Below are positions 23,964 to 35,130 of a stretch of DNA of 64,000 nt, in pieces. The position numbers and the translations under genes are program-made. The stretch comes from Streptomyces sp. BK239 (GTDB lineage Bacteria; Actinomycetota; Actinomycetes; Streptomycetales; Streptomycetaceae). How positions within the stretch are numbered: position 1 is the first letter of the stretch; each line of letters begins with the position of its first letter. The notes below the pieces were generated by a model. The model saw nothing but the letters and a program-made list of their open reading frames with translations. It ran no database searches and had not been told where the DNA came from. The stretch is from assembly GCF_004217285.1 (NCBI RefSeq), contig NZ_SHKS01000005.1, positions 546,369 through 610,368 of the forward strand, in the 5' to 3' direction.

Positions 23964-24925
23964 TGGTAGAGCGTCCCGGTGTTGAGCACGGGCTGGGGCG
24001 CCCGGTCCCCGCAGAGCACCACCATCAGGTTGGACACCATCGCCGCCTTGCGCTCCTCGTCGAGTTCCACGATGTCCTGCTCGGCGATCCGCTGGAGCGC
24101 CGCCTCCACCATGCCGACCGCGCCGTCCACGATCTCCCGCCGGGCCGCGACCACCGCGCCCGCCTGCTGCCGCTGGAGCATCGCGGAGGCGATCTCCGGG
24201 GCGTAGGCGAGGTGGGTGAAGCGGGACTCGATGATCCGCACGCCGGCCGCCTCCACGCGCGCGTGGAGCTCGACGGCGAGCTTCTCGGTGATCTCCTCGG
24301 CGTTGCCCCGCAGCGAGAGCTCGCTCTGGTCATGGGCGTCGTAGGGGTACTCGATGGCGATGTGCCGGACGGCGGCCTCGGTCTGGGTGGCGACGAACTC
24401 CAGGAAGTCGTCCACCTCGAAGCTGGCCTGGGCGGTGTCCTGCACGTTCCATACCACGACCGCGGCGAGCTCGATCGGGTTGCCGTAGGCGTCGTTCACC
24501 TTCAGCACCGAGGTCTCGTGGTTGCGCACCCGGGTGGAGATCTTCTCGCGGGAGGTGAAGGGGTTCACCCAGCGCAGTCCGTCCTCGCGGATCGTCCCGC
24601 GGTAGCGGCCGAAGAGCTGCACCACCCGGGCCTCGCCCGGCGCGACCATGTTCAGCCCGCACATCGCTGTGAAGGAGGCCAGCGCCACCACGATGCCGCC
24701 GACGATCAGACCTGCCTTGGCGGCGGTGACGGTCATGGCCGCACCGGCCAGGATCAGCGCGACGCCGGCCAGCAGCCCCAGCAGGCCGGTGAGCAGGGCC
24801 AGCCCGCCGCCGACGCTGCGCGCCGGGAACTCGTGCACGCGCGGGGCGGGCATCGCGGGCGCGTCGACGGTGTCCGACGGACGGACGGCCGACGGGTCTG
24901 CCGTGGACGGGTCGTGCGCGGTCAT
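23960..24925 (-). CDS. SPFH/Band 7 (slipin-type) membrane protein
   Basis: SPFH-domain protein of 321 aa. Two adjacent hydrophobic stretches near the N-terminus (about residues 38-80) anchor it in the membrane. The Band 7 domain follows (ARVVQLFGRYRGTIREDGLRWVNPF, ISTRVRNHETSVLKVNDAYGNPI), then the coiled region with RVEAAGVRIIESRFTHLAYAPEI and the repeated Ala/Gln helix AMLQRQQAGAVVAARREIVDGAV. Such proteins form large ring assemblies that organise membrane microdomains. ATG 24925 starts the operon; a palindromic operator-like site lies 40 bases upstream. Confidence 0.88.
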   Translation of the reverse strand: MTAHDPSTADPSAVRPSDTVDAPAMPAPRVHEFPARSVGGGLALLTGLLGLLAGVALILAGAAMTVTAAKAGLIVGGIVVALASFTAMCGLNMVAPGEARVVQLFGRYRGTIREDGLRWVNPFTSREKISTRVRNHETSVLKVNDAYGNPIELAAVVVWNVQDTAQASFEVDDFLEFVATQTEAAVRHIAIEYPYDAHDQSELSLRGNAEEITEKLAVELHARVEAAGVRIIESRFTHLAYAPEIASAMLQRQQAGAVVAARREIVDGAVGMVEAALQRIAEQDIVELDEERKAAMVSNLMVVLCGDRAPQPVLNTGTLYQ

Positions 24926-24964
24926 GGGGGTCCCCCGTTTCTCGAACTCAGCTTCGGTCTAGCT

Positions 24965-24978
24965 AAGTGATATCACTT
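24965..24978. promoter_or_regulatory. 14-bp perfect palindrome upstream of the SPFH operon
   Basis: AAGTGATATCACTT, a perfect even palindrome in an AT-rich island 40 bases upstream of the SPFH start. AT-rich symmetric sites of this size are typical operators. The most economical reader is the ribbon-helix-helix protein encoded in the same operon, but a GntR-type protein encoded elsewhere could also use it. Confidence 0.65.
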
Positions 24979-25183
24979 TACCTCGCGATGGCAACCCTGA
25001 ACCCCTTTCGCACGTCGAATCCCTTGGAACGGGGGCCGGTTCCAGCGGACGGGGTGCTGATTCTCACCCCCGGCCGGGGCCGGATCGAGAGCCCTTTGTC
25101 ATAGAGAGCGGTGTTAGCTTTCTGAGCTGACTGCCTCCGGGCACGGGTGTGACAGCCGAGTAGGAAGCGGAGCGAGCGGACTC

Positions 25184-27637
25184 ATGGGACGAGCGGACGA
25201 CAGACGAGCGCGCCAGCGCGGTGGCCGCCGCGCGGCGCCCAAAAATCGTTCGTCACGGGCGGAGGCGCCGCCCACACACAGCAGGCCGGCGTCCCCGGCC
25301 GAGGAGACGCCGCCCGCGGCCACCGCCACGGCCACCGCCGCCGCGGGCGGCCGCGCCGCCGCACGCCGGGGGGCCAAGAAGGGCGCCAAGGCCGGCAAGG
25401 CCGACCGGAGCCTCATACGCCGCATGTTCACGTGGAAGAAGGTGCTCGGCACGTTCCTCGGCGTGTCTCTGCTCACCATCGGCGCTTTCATCGTGCTCTA
25501 CGTGACCACGCCGATCCCGGACACCGCCAACGCCGAGGCACAGCTGCAGAGCAACGTCTACAAGTTCAGCGACGGCACGCTCCTCGCCCGCGACGGCAAG
25601 CTCAACCGCGAGAACGTCGACCTCGCCGACGTCCCCAAGGCCGTCCAGCGCACCTTCGTCGCCGCCGAGAACAAGTCCTTCTACGACGACGCCGGCGTCG
25701 ACCTGCGCGGCACCGCCCGCGGTGTCCTCAACACCCTCATGGGCAAGGGCGCGCAGGGCGGTTCGACGATCACCCAGCAGTACGTGAAGAACTACTACCT
25801 GACCCAGGAACAGACCGTCACGCGCAAGCTGAAGGAGCTGGTCATCTCCCTGAAGCTGGACCAGGAGGAGTCCAAGGAGTACATCCTGGCCGGCTACATC
25901 AACACCAGCTACTACGGCCGCGGCGCCTACGGCATCCAGGCCGCCGCCCAGGCCTACTACCGCGTCGACGCCGACAAGCTCACCGTCGCACAGGGCGCCT
26001 ACCTCGCCGCACTGCTCCAGGCCCCCAGCCAGTACGACTGGACCTCCGCCACCCCCACCGGCAAGCGGCTGGTCCAGCAGCGCTGGAACTACGTCCTGAA
26101 CAACATGGTCGAGGAGAAGTGGCTGGGGCAGTCCGAGCGCGCCGGCATGAAGTTCCCGATCCCGAAGGAGCCGAAGCCCGCGCCCGGCATGCAGGGCCAG
26201 GTCGGCTACCTGGTCAACGCCGCCAACGGAGAGCTGGAGAAGCAGCTCGTCGCCCAGGGCGTCGCGGCGAACGCCAAGGAAGCCGAGGCGATGGTCAACG
26301 CCGGCGGCTGGAACATCACGCTCAACATCGACAAGAAGAAGCAGAAGGCGCTGGAAGCCTCCGTCAAGGAGCAGCTCACCGACAAGCTGGACCCGAAGAA
26401 GCGCTCGGTCGACGCCGACGTCCAGGCCGGCGCCGCCTCGGTGGACCCGAAGACGGGCGCGGTCGTGGCGATGTACGGCGGGGTGGACTACGTCAAGCAC
26501 TACGTCAACAACGCCACCCGCGCCGACTACCAGCCCGCCTCCACCTTCAAGCCGGTGATCCTGGCCGCCGCCCTGGACAAGGGCGCCAAGACCCAGGACG
26601 GCGACCAGATCACCGCGAACACCGTCTACGACGGCACCAGCAAGCGCCCGGTCAAGGGCAGTGACATCGGCTTCGCCCCCGAGAACGAGGACGAGCGCGA
26701 CTACGGCGACGTCACCGTGCAGACCGCGATGAACAAGTCCATCAACTCCGTCTTCGCGCAGATGGGCGTCGACGTCGGCATGGACGAGGTGCTCAAGACC
26801 GCGAGCGACCTCGGCATGAACACCAAGGACCTGAAGGCGGTGCCCGCCCAGACCCTCGGCACCATGGGCGCGAGCCCCCTGCAGATGGCCGGCGTCTACG
26901 CCACCCTCGACAACCACGGCAGGAAGGTCACCCCGACCCTCATCAAGTCGGCGCAGAACAGCGCCCACTCGGTGCAGCCGGCCGACGGCGTCGGCGAGCA
27001 GGTCATCGACCGCAAGGCCGCCGACTCGGTCACCTCGGTCCTCACCGGCGTGGTCGACGACGGCACGGCCAAGCTGTCCGTGCGGGACAACCCGCTGCGC
27101 AAGGGCCAGAAGGTCGCCGGCAAGACGGGCACCTCCGACTTCAACAGGTCGGCCTGGTTCACCGGTTACACCCCCGACCTGGTCACCTCGGTCGGCCTGT
27201 TCGGCGAGTCCGCCAAGCCCCCGCACGCCCAGGTCCCGCTGACCGGTGCGACCAACGGCCTGAAGGGCGACGACGGCCGCGTCAACGGCGGCACCTTCCC
27301 GGCCGAGATCTGGGCCGGGTACACCTTCGGCGTCTCCACCAAGGTCAGCAAGTTCGACCTGGAGACCGACCAGGGCGCCGCCGTCCAGCAGCCCCCCTCG
27401 CCCAGCCCGTCGCCGTCGAAGTCCGACGAGCCCTCGCAGGAGCCGAGCAGCGAGCCGCCCACGAGCAGTGCGCCGCCCAAGAGCCCCTCGCCCTCCCAGT
27501 CGCCGACCACCCAGGAGCCTTCCCAGTCGCCGACCACCGCGGAGCCTTCGCAGTCGCCGACCACCGAGGACCCGCCCACCACGGAGGACCCCGCCAACCC
27601 GCTCGACCCTCAGCTGGGGAGCGGGACGGGACAGTAG
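25184..27637 (+). CDS. bifunctional penicillin-binding protein (class A)
   Basis: Class A penicillin-binding protein of 817 aa, making and cross-linking peptidoglycan at the outer membrane face. A basic, Ala-rich cytoplasmic tail of about 85 residues leads to one transmembrane helix (about 86-110). The GT51 transglycosylase domain follows (FVAAENKSFYDDAGVD with the catalytic Glu, GGSTITQQYVKNYYL, KELVISLKLDQE). The transpeptidase domain has SxxK in PASTFKPV, SxN in MNKSINSVF and KTG in VAGKTGTSDF. The C-terminus is a low-complexity Pro/Ser/Thr/Glu tail of about 85 residues with repeated SQSPTTxEP, likely a wall-spanning stalk. Confidence 0.93.
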   Translation: MGRADDRRARQRGGRRAAPKNRSSRAEAPPTHSRPASPAEETPPAATATATAAAGGRAAARRGAKKGAKAGKADRSLIRRMFTWKKVLGTFLGVSLLTIGAFIVLYVTTPIPDTANAEAQLQSNVYKFSDGTLLARDGKLNRENVDLADVPKAVQRTFVAAENKSFYDDAGVDLRGTARGVLNTLMGKGAQGGSTITQQYVKNYYLTQEQTVTRKLKELVISLKLDQEESKEYILAGYINTSYYGRGAYGIQAAAQAYYRVDADKLTVAQGAYLAALLQAPSQYDWTSATPTGKRLVQQRWNYVLNNMVEEKWLGQSERAGMKFPIPKEPKPAPGMQGQVGYLVNAANGELEKQLVAQGVAANAKEAEAMVNAGGWNITLNIDKKKQKALEASVKEQLTDKLDPKKRSVDADVQAGAASVDPKTGAVVAMYGGVDYVKHYVNNATRADYQPASTFKPVILAAALDKGAKTQDGDQITANTVYDGTSKRPVKGSDIGFAPENEDERDYGDVTVQTAMNKSINSVFAQMGVDVGMDEVLKTASDLGMNTKDLKAVPAQTLGTMGASPLQMAGVYATLDNHGRKVTPTLIKSAQNSAHSVQPADGVGEQVIDRKAADSVTSVLTGVVDDGTAKLSVRDNPLRKGQKVAGKTGTSDFNRSAWFTGYTPDLVTSVGLFGESAKPPHAQVPLTGATNGLKGDDGRVNGGTFPAEIWAGYTFGVSTKVSKFDLETDQGAAVQQPPSPSPSPSKSDEPSQEPSSEPPTSSAPPKSPSPSQSPTTQEPSQSPTTAEPSQSPTTEDPPTTEDPANPLDPQLGSGTGQ

Positions 27638-27648
27638 GCGGCGGGAAA

Positions 27649-27689
27649 GGCGGAGGGCGCCCGGTGGTCACCACCGGGCGCCCTCCGCC
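27649..27689. terminator. 20-bp perfect hairpin, bidirectional terminator
   Basis: Perfect 20-bp arms (27649-27668 and 27670-27689) with a minimal loop between the convergent penicillin-binding protein and PP2C phosphatase genes. It is one of the longest perfect dyads in the window. Confidence 0.8.
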
Positions 27690-27701
27690 GTCGTCATCCG
27701 G

Positions 27702-29903
27702 TCACTGACCGCCCTTGTTCAGCTCGAACCAGACCACCTTGCCGGTGCTCAGCCGGGTGGCGCCCCACCGGCGGGCCAGCCGGTTCACCAGATACAGCCC
27801 GCGGCCGCCCTCGTCCGTGGCCCGCGCCTGCCGCAGCCGCGGCAGCTGCGGCACGTCGTCGCCCACCTCGCAGCGCAGCACGTCCGTGCGCAGCAGCCGC
27901 AGCGTCACCGGCCGCGTGGCGTAACGCACCGCGTTGGTGACCACCTCGCTCACCAGCAGCTCGACCGAGTCGGTCAGCTCCTCCAGCCCCCAGCGGGACA
28001 GCGCCCGCCGGGCCAGCCGGCGCGCCTGCCCCGGAGCGGCGTCCTCCGGTTCCAGGTACCAGTACGCCACGTCGCTCGGCGCGATACCGTCGAACCGGGC
28101 GGCGAGCAGCGCGATGTCGTCGTCCCGGTCGCCCGGGCCGAGCATGTCGAGCACCTCGTCGCACAGCGCCTCCAGCGGCGGCGGGTGATCCGGCCCGGTG
28201 AGCTGCGCGGTCGCCGCGAGCTTCTCCCGCAGCTGCTCTATGCCGGTCGCCACGTCCCGCAGTCGGGACTCCACCAGGCCGTCGGTGTACAGCAGCAGCG
28301 TCGCCCCGGCGGGCGCGTCCAGCTGCACCGCCTCGAAGTCGACGCCGCCCACGCCGATCGGCGCGCCCGGCGGCACCCGCAGCACCTCGGCCCGGCCGCC
28401 CAGATGCAGCAGGACAGGCGGCGGATGGCCGGCGTTGGCGATGGTGATGCGGTGCGAGACCGGGTCGTACACCGCGTACAGGCAGGTCGCCATGCGGTCG
28501 GTGCCCAGGCGCTGGGCCTGCTCGTCGAGGTGGTGCAGCACCTCCTGCGGCGGCAGGTCCAGTCCGGCCAGGGTCTGCGCGGTCGTGCGCAGCTGGCCCA
28601 TGATGGCCGCGCTGGTCATGGAGTGCCCCATGACGTCGCCCACCACCAGCGCCACCCGGCTGCCCGGCAGCGGGATCGCGTCGTACCAGTCGCCGCCGAC
28701 CCGCGCGGTCTCCGCGGCCGGCAGATAACGGGACGCCAGTCGTACGCCGGTGGGGCGCGGCAGGGTCTCCGGGAGCATCGTGCGCTGGAGCTCGTCCGCG
28801 ATGTACGCCTCACGGTCGTACAGCACGGCCTTGTCGATGCCGAGGGCGCTGTGCGTGGCGAGCTGGGCGGCGACCAGCAGGTCGTCGTTCTCGAACGGCA
28901 TCCGGTCCGGCCGGCGTATGAACACCGCCGCGCCGATCACCCGGCGCCGGCCCCGCAACGGGGCGAGGATCGCCCGCTGCTGGTCGGGCACCTCCAACTG
29001 GCTCTCCTCACCCAGGAGTTCGGGCAGTGCGGCGAGGGCGGCCGGGGCGTCCGCGAACACCGGGCGCACCCCGCGCAGCACCTCCGCGAGCGCCCCGCCC
29101 GGCCGTACCTCGCACAGCTCGGCGATCGCCGCCGACAGTTCGGACAGCTCCGGCGTCTCCGGCGGCGCCGCCAGGGCCGCGAAGCCGCTCTCGGTGTCCC
29201 GCTCCTCCGGGATGCGGTCGGTGCGCCGCAGCCGCAGCACCACCCGGTCCGCGACCGGCCGCTCGTCACCGACCGGCAGCGGGTCGCGCAGATAGACGAG
29301 GATCGCGTCGGAGAACGTCGGCACGGTCGCCCGGCACAGCCCCATCACGATCTCGTCCAGGTCCAGACCGCGGGCGATCCGCCGGGTCGCGGCGCCCACG
29401 AAGCGCAGCCGGTCCCCTTCCCGCCGCATCGGCGTGGGCCGGCCGGGCGCCGGGATCTGCCCGGTGCGGCGCTCCCGGCCGTCGGCCGCCTGCTCCAGCA
29501 CCCGGTCGTAGGCCGTGTCCGCGGCGCGTTCGGCTCCGCGGTCGGTCCGCGGGTCGGCCCGGGCGCCGGGCTGGACCGGGATGGACTCGGGCGCGGGGCG
29601 CGGCCGGTGGGTGTCCGTCTCGGCGGTCGCCGGCTGGGAGTGCTCGGGCTCGGAACCGGCCGGATCTTGCCCCATGATGCCCTTGCTCCCCCTGATCGCT
29701 TTGCTCCCTTTGCTCCCCTTGCCTCCCCGGCCCGCCGGACCGGCCGGGCCGTCCGGCCCGCACGGCGCCGTGTCGCCCGGCGCTGCGGAGGTCGATCCGG
29801 TGGCGTCCTCCGGCGTGTGCGCCGGGGTACGGGGGAGCGCCCCACGGGACTCCGTGGGGTCCACGCCCTGGGGGCGTTCGAACGAGGTGGGCTGCTCCGT
29901 CAC
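27702..29903 (-). CDS. GAF-SpoIIE (PP2C) phosphatase with anti-sigma-type ATPase domain
   Basis: Signalling phosphatase of up to 733 aa. After a disordered Ser/Gly/Pro-rich N-terminus of about 150 residues come a GAF domain (about 165-330), a SpoIIE/PP2C phosphatase domain (about 375-570: RVGGDWYDAIPL, GDVMGHSMTSAAIMGQL, GDRDDDIALLA) and a C-terminal HATPase_c domain of the RsbW/SpoIIAB type (about 600-733: LLVSEVVTNAVRYA, DEGGRGLYLVNRLA). Fusions of this type act in partner-switching control of sigma factors. The GTG at 29903 has no ribosome-binding site. The ATG at 29675, with GGGGGAG 10 bases upstream, may be the true start and would drop 76 low-complexity residues. Confidence 0.85.
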   Translation of the reverse strand: MTEQPTSFERPQGVDPTESRGALPRTPAHTPEDATGSTSAAPGDTAPCGPDGPAGPAGRGGKGSKGSKAIRGSKGIMGQDPAGSEPEHSQPATAETDTHRPRPAPESIPVQPGARADPRTDRGAERAADTAYDRVLEQAADGRERRTGQIPAPGRPTPMRREGDRLRFVGAATRRIARGLDLDEIVMGLCRATVPTFSDAILVYLRDPLPVGDERPVADRVVLRLRRTDRIPEERDTESGFAALAAPPETPELSELSAAIAELCEVRPGGALAEVLRGVRPVFADAPAALAALPELLGEESQLEVPDQQRAILAPLRGRRRVIGAAVFIRRPDRMPFENDDLLVAAQLATHSALGIDKAVLYDREAYIADELQRTMLPETLPRPTGVRLASRYLPAAETARVGGDWYDAIPLPGSRVALVVGDVMGHSMTSAAIMGQLRTTAQTLAGLDLPPQEVLHHLDEQAQRLGTDRMATCLYAVYDPVSHRITIANAGHPPPVLLHLGGRAEVLRVPPGAPIGVGGVDFEAVQLDAPAGATLLLYTDGLVESRLRDVATGIEQLREKLAATAQLTGPDHPPPLEALCDEVLDMLGPGDRDDDIALLAARFDGIAPSDVAYWYLEPEDAAPGQARRLARRALSRWGLEELTDSVELLVSEVVTNAVRYATRPVTLRLLRTDVLRCEVGDDVPQLPRLRQARATDEGGRGLYLVNRLARRWGATRLSTGKVVWFELNKGGQ

Positions 29904-30240
29904 GCGTGTCGAATCCGTCCGTCCGGGGCTGCGTGCCGCGCACGCAGTCGGTCCCGCAGGAATCCCGATACCCGGAATACGTGTCCCCGGAACGGATTTC
30001 CCGCGTGGTCAGAGGCTGTTCCCGTGCCACCGGTGGACCGTGCGCGGCCCCCGGGGCCTCTCCCGGGGCGTGTTCCGGACGTCCCGTCCGCCCCGCCGGT
30101 GCCGCCCTCGTACCCCTCGCTCACGTCCTGCCGCCCCTCGGTGACGTTCGGTCAGACCCGGCACGTGCTCCGGGAGTTGCTGTTGCGCATCCTTGCGGAG
30201 GACGATCCTACGTTTGCTGCCCGGGGGCACAGCAAGGGTC
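29904..30240. other. upstream region of the PP2C gene, no supported gene
   Basis: About 340 bases between the minus-strand DUF402 stop and the PP2C start. Short frames here code only Arg/Gly/Pro-rich strings. The DNA around 30160-30235 is less GC-rich and may carry a promoter for minus-strand transcription of the phosphatase gene. Confidence 0.45.
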
Positions 30241-30933
30241 TCATGTCGACAGGTGCGCGGGCGTGCGGTCCCAGTCCTCCGGCAGCAACGGTACGGCCCA
30301 GGACGGGTCGGGGCGCCAGTGCTGCCAGCCGTCCGCGAACGGGGACGCCCACGCCGAGATCTCCGCCACCGCCGAGCGGCCCGCCTCCCGCACGCGTTCG
30401 GCCACCTGAGCGTCCATCAGACCGTCAGTCTGCGCCTGCGCGAACTCGTCCTCGTCGCACCAGCCCCAACTGCGGTCCGGGTAGACGCAGATGTCCAGGA
30501 AGTGGTCCTCGGAGTCCACCCCGCCCTCCCAACGGGCCAGCGGCTCCTCGAGGTTGACGTACCAGTTCTTGAACTTCCAGCCCGGCTCCCAGAACAGCCA
30601 CACCGACCACGGCTCACCGGGCCGGGCCAGCTTCAGCACCCCGGTGCCGAACCAGCGGTCGCGCACCACGCCGCGCGGCTTGGTGTAGCGGGTGGTCAGC
30701 GGCTCCCGGTGCAGCGGGGTGCCGTCCGCGAGCACCGGCTTCACACACTGGGTGCCGGGCGCCATCCACACGGCGAGCAGCTCTGCGTCGTCGCGCACCA
30801 CCGTGACGGGACGGGCGATGTGGATGCGCGCGCCGCCGTTCTCCCGGTAGCGCCACAGGATCTGGTCCCCGGGCTCCCAGTGGACCGCCGCACCGCCCGT
30901 TCCCACGCTTCTCACCGCTCCGCCGTCTGCCAT
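30241..30933 (-). CDS. DUF402 (FomD-like) protein
   Basis: Protein of 230 aa with the DUF402/FomD-like domain: WYVNLEEPLARWEGGVDSEDHFLDICVYPDRSW contains the conserved acidic residues that hold two metal ions (YVNLE, DxxDxxLD pattern), preceded by WKFKNWY. Members hydrolyse nucleoside di- or triphosphate-like phosphoesters; FomD itself hydrolyses a CMP-phosphonate. No phosphonate genes are nearby, so a house-keeping role is more likely. It starts at ATG 30933 and lies in the same direction as the fumarase gene on its right. Confidence 0.82.
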   Translation of the reverse strand: MADGGAVRSVGTGGAAVHWEPGDQILWRYRENGGARIHIARPVTVVRDDAELLAVWMAPGTQCVKPVLADGTPLHREPLTTRYTKPRGVVRDRWFGTGVLKLARPGEPWSVWLFWEPGWKFKNWYVNLEEPLARWEGGVDSEDHFLDICVYPDRSWGWCDEDEFAQAQTDGLMDAQVAERVREAGRSAVAEISAWASPFADGWQHWRPDPSWAVPLLPEDWDRTPAHLST

Positions 30934-31005
30934 GGACAGATATTAGGTGCCCCGGGCACCCGACGCTGCGGTTCGTGTCACGGTTCGCCCGTCAGCGGCG
31001 AAAGG

Positions 31006-32391
31006 TCACGGGCGCGTCATCCGCAGGACATCCAGCGCCTCGTCGAGCTGCTGGAGCGTCAGGTCGCCCCGCTCCACGTAGCCGCCGTCGAGCACCGCCT
31101 CCCGGATCGTCTTCCGCTCCGCCAGCGCCTTCTTGGCCACCTTCGCGGCCTCCTCGTACCCGATGTACTTGTTGAGCGGGGTCACCACGGACGGCGAGGA
31201 CTCCGCGTACTCCCGGGCGCGTTCGCGGTGCGCGACGATGCCGTCCACGGTCCGGTCGGCGAGCAGCCGCGAGGCATTGGCCAGCAGCCGCACCGACTCC
31301 AGGACGTTCTTGGCGATCACCGGGAGCATCACGTTGAGCTCGAAGTTGCCGGCCGCCCCCGCGGTGGCGACGGTGGCGTCATTGCCGACGACCTGCGCGG
31401 CGACCATCAGCACCGCCTCCGGGATCACCGGGTTCACCTTGCCCGGCATGATCGAGGAGCCGGGCTGGAGGTCGGGGAGGCTGATCTCCGCCAGCCCGGT
31501 CATCGGCCCCGACGCCATCCAGCGCAGATCGTTGGCGATCTTCGTCAGGCCCACCGCGACGGTCCTCAGCTGCCCGCTCGTCTCGACGATGCCGTCCCGC
31601 GCGCCCTGCGCCTCGAAGTGGTCGCGGGCCTCCGTCAGCGGCAGTCCGGTGACCCGGGCGACCTCCTCGATCACGGCCGCGGAGAAGCCCGGCGGCGTGT
31701 TGATGCCGGTGCCGACGGCGGTGCCGCCCAGCGGCAGCTCGGCCAGCCGGGGGAGGGAGGCTCGCAGCCGCTCCACTCCGTAGCGCACCTGCGCGGCGTA
31801 CCCGCCGAACTCCTGCCCCAGCGTCACCGGGGTGGCGTCCATCAGATGCGTGCGCCCCGACTTCACCACGTCGGCGAACTCCTCCGCCTTGCGGCCGAGG
31901 GCCTCGGCGAGATGCTCCAGGGCCGGGATGAGGTCCCGGGTGACGGCGGCGGTCGCGGCGATGTGGATCGACGAGGGGAACACGTCGTTGGAGGACTGCG
32001 AGGCGTTGACGTGGTCGTTGGGGTGCACGTCCCGGCCCAGCCGCTCGCTCGCCAGGGTGGCGATCACCTCGTTGGCGTTCATGTTGGACGAGGTGCCCGA
32101 GCCGGTCTGGAACACGTCGACGGGGAAGTGCTCGTCCCAGTCGCCCGCGGCGACCTCCCCGGCCGCGTCCTGGACCGCCTGCGCGACGTCCTTGTCCAGG
32201 ACCCCCAGCTCGGCGTTGACCTTGGCCGCCGCCTGCTTGATCCGGGCGAGCGCCTCGATGTGCGCGCGCTCGATGCGCTGCCCGGAGACGGGGAAGTTCT
32301 CCACCGCGCGCTGCGTCTGCGCCCGCCACTTCGCGTGCGCGGGGACGCGGACCTCGCCCATGGAGTCGTGTTCGATGCGGTAGTCGCTCAT
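31006..32391 (-). CDS. fumC: class II fumarate hydratase
   Basis: Fumarase C of 461 aa, catalysing reversible hydration of fumarate to malate in the citric acid cycle. Signature GSSIMPGKVNP carries the catalytic Ser loop (about residue 312). Further conserved parts are TGSGTSSNMNANEV, SSNDVFPSSIHIA, and SGRTHLMDATPVTLGQEF with the catalytic His. The length is that of the family. It is a metal-free tetrameric enzyme. The next gene upstream, 192 bases away on the same strand, is the unrelated iron-sulfur class I fumarase. Confidence 0.95.
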   Translation of the reverse strand: MSDYRIEHDSMGEVRVPAHAKWRAQTQRAVENFPVSGQRIERAHIEALARIKQAAAKVNAELGVLDKDVAQAVQDAAGEVAAGDWDEHFPVDVFQTGSGTSSNMNANEVIATLASERLGRDVHPNDHVNASQSSNDVFPSSIHIAATAAVTRDLIPALEHLAEALGRKAEEFADVVKSGRTHLMDATPVTLGQEFGGYAAQVRYGVERLRASLPRLAELPLGGTAVGTGINTPPGFSAAVIEEVARVTGLPLTEARDHFEAQGARDGIVETSGQLRTVAVGLTKIANDLRWMASGPMTGLAEISLPDLQPGSSIMPGKVNPVIPEAVLMVAAQVVGNDATVATAGAAGNFELNVMLPVIAKNVLESVRLLANASRLLADRTVDGIVAHRERAREYAESSPSVVTPLNKYIGYEEAAKVAKKALAERKTIREAVLDGGYVERGDLTLQQLDEALDVLRMTRP

Positions 32392-32534
32392 GCCCTGTAC
32401 AGCGATCGAAACGCCGGTGATGTTCCTGCGGCCCGGTGAACGTCCCGGGACGGCCCCGCGCGCATCCTGTGACGCACGCCTCGGCGAAGCCTGCCCGGGC
32501 CGGCCACAGGCCTCACCCGGCTCGCACCGGCGAA

Positions 32535-32574
32535 CGGACGCCCGCCCCCTGGCGCGACCGGGGGCGGGCGTCCG
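32535..32574 (-). terminator. hairpin terminator after the class I fumarase gene
   Basis: Perfect 15-bp arms CGGACGCCCGCCCCC and GGGGGCGGGCGTCCG, 9 bases after the stop of the class I fumarase gene on the minus strand. It separates this gene from fumC, so the two fumarases are probably separate transcripts. Confidence 0.75.
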
Positions 32575-32583
32575 CTCAGCGGA

Positions 32584-34251
<1,668 letters not shown>

Positions 34252-34431
34252 CTCGCCCATTCCTCACTCGACAGACAGCGCGGCTGACCTCCGTTGGCAG
34301 CGCCCACCAGCGTAGAACCTGCCCGGAGGGGCCGGGCTTGTGAGGTAAGGCTCAGTTCGGCGGCCGGCTCCGTCCGGCGGGCCCGTCCGCGACACCCGAT
34401 CGGGGGACTATCGCGATCTATCGTGTTTGGG

Positions 34432-34443
34432 TACGCTGCTGCC
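34432..34443 (+). promoter_or_regulatory. -10 box of a leaderless promoter
   Basis: TACGCT at 34432-34437 is followed by six bases and then the GTG start of the DUF1707 gene. There is no ribosome-binding site upstream. This places the transcription start at or next to the start codon. Confidence 0.6.
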
Positions 34444-35130
34444 GTGGACCTTCAGAAGCAGACCGCCCCCGCTGCCGCCGCCGAGCTGCGCGCCTCGGAC
34501 GCCGACCGCGACCGTATCGCCGACATCCTGCGCGACGCCCTCGCCGAGGGCCGGCTCACCGCCGATGAGCACGCCGAGCGCGTCGAGGGCGTCCTCGGCG
34601 CCAAGACGGTCGGCGAACTGGACGTCTACATACGGGATCTGCCCGCCGCCCACCAGCGGCACGCCCCGCCCCACGCGTCCGCCCCCAACCGCCCGCCGGC
34701 CGGCGCGATCCCCGCCGACCCGGACGACAACCTGGTCGCGATCTTCAGCGCGAACGTCCGCAAGGGCCGCTGGCGCGCGGGCCGCCGCATCCACGCATAC
34801 GCGATCTTCGGCAGCGTCGAGATCGACCTCAGCGAGGCCCTGTTCGAGTACCGGCAGGTCGTCATCAAGGCCATCTCCGTCTTCGGCAACGTCGAGGTCC
34901 ACGTCCCGGAGAACGTCTCGCTGCGCGGCACCGGCGGCGGCGTCCTCGGCCACTTCGAGGTGGAGACGCTCGACTCGCCCGAGCCGGACGCCCCGGTGGT
35001 CTACGTCGACGGATGGGCCGTCCTCGGCAACATCGAGGGCCGGCCGAAGCGCGGGCGGCTCGTCGCGGACATCCTTGACCGCGTCCATCGCAAGGTCGAC
35101 AAGAGCCTGCGCAGACACCTCGACCGGTGA
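34444..35130 (+). CDS. DUF1707 protein (SHOCT-like and DUF2154 parts)
   Basis: Protein of 228 aa. The N-terminal DUF1707 helix pair (about 15-65) reads LRASDADRDRIADILRDALAEGRLTADEHAERVEGVLGAKT, a stretch common in actinobacterial proteins near cell-wall or WhiB genes. It is followed by a Pro-rich linker and a beta-rich C-terminal part of the LiaF/DUF2154 kind: LVAIFSANVRKGRW, AYAIFGSVEIDLSEALF, ISVFGNVEVHVPENV. It has no membrane segment. GTG 34444 is chosen because a -10 hexamer lies exactly 6 bases upstream, so the message is probably leaderless. It directly precedes the WhiB-like gene. Confidence 0.78.
   Translation: MDLQKQTAPAAAAELRASDADRDRIADILRDALAEGRLTADEHAERVEGVLGAKTVGELDVYIRDLPAAHQRHAPPHASAPNRPPAGAIPADPDDNLVAIFSANVRKGRWRAGRRIHAYAIFGSVEIDLSEALFEYRQVVIKAISVFGNVEVHVPENVSLRGTGGGVLGHFEVETLDSPEPDAPVVYVDGWAVLGNIEGRPKRGRLVADILDRVHRKVDKSLRRHLDR

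Noticed and set aside
29900..30124. Minus-strand 74-residue frame upstream of the PP2C phosphatase
   Set aside because: Gly/Arg-rich string, different frame from the phosphatase, no ribosome-binding site.
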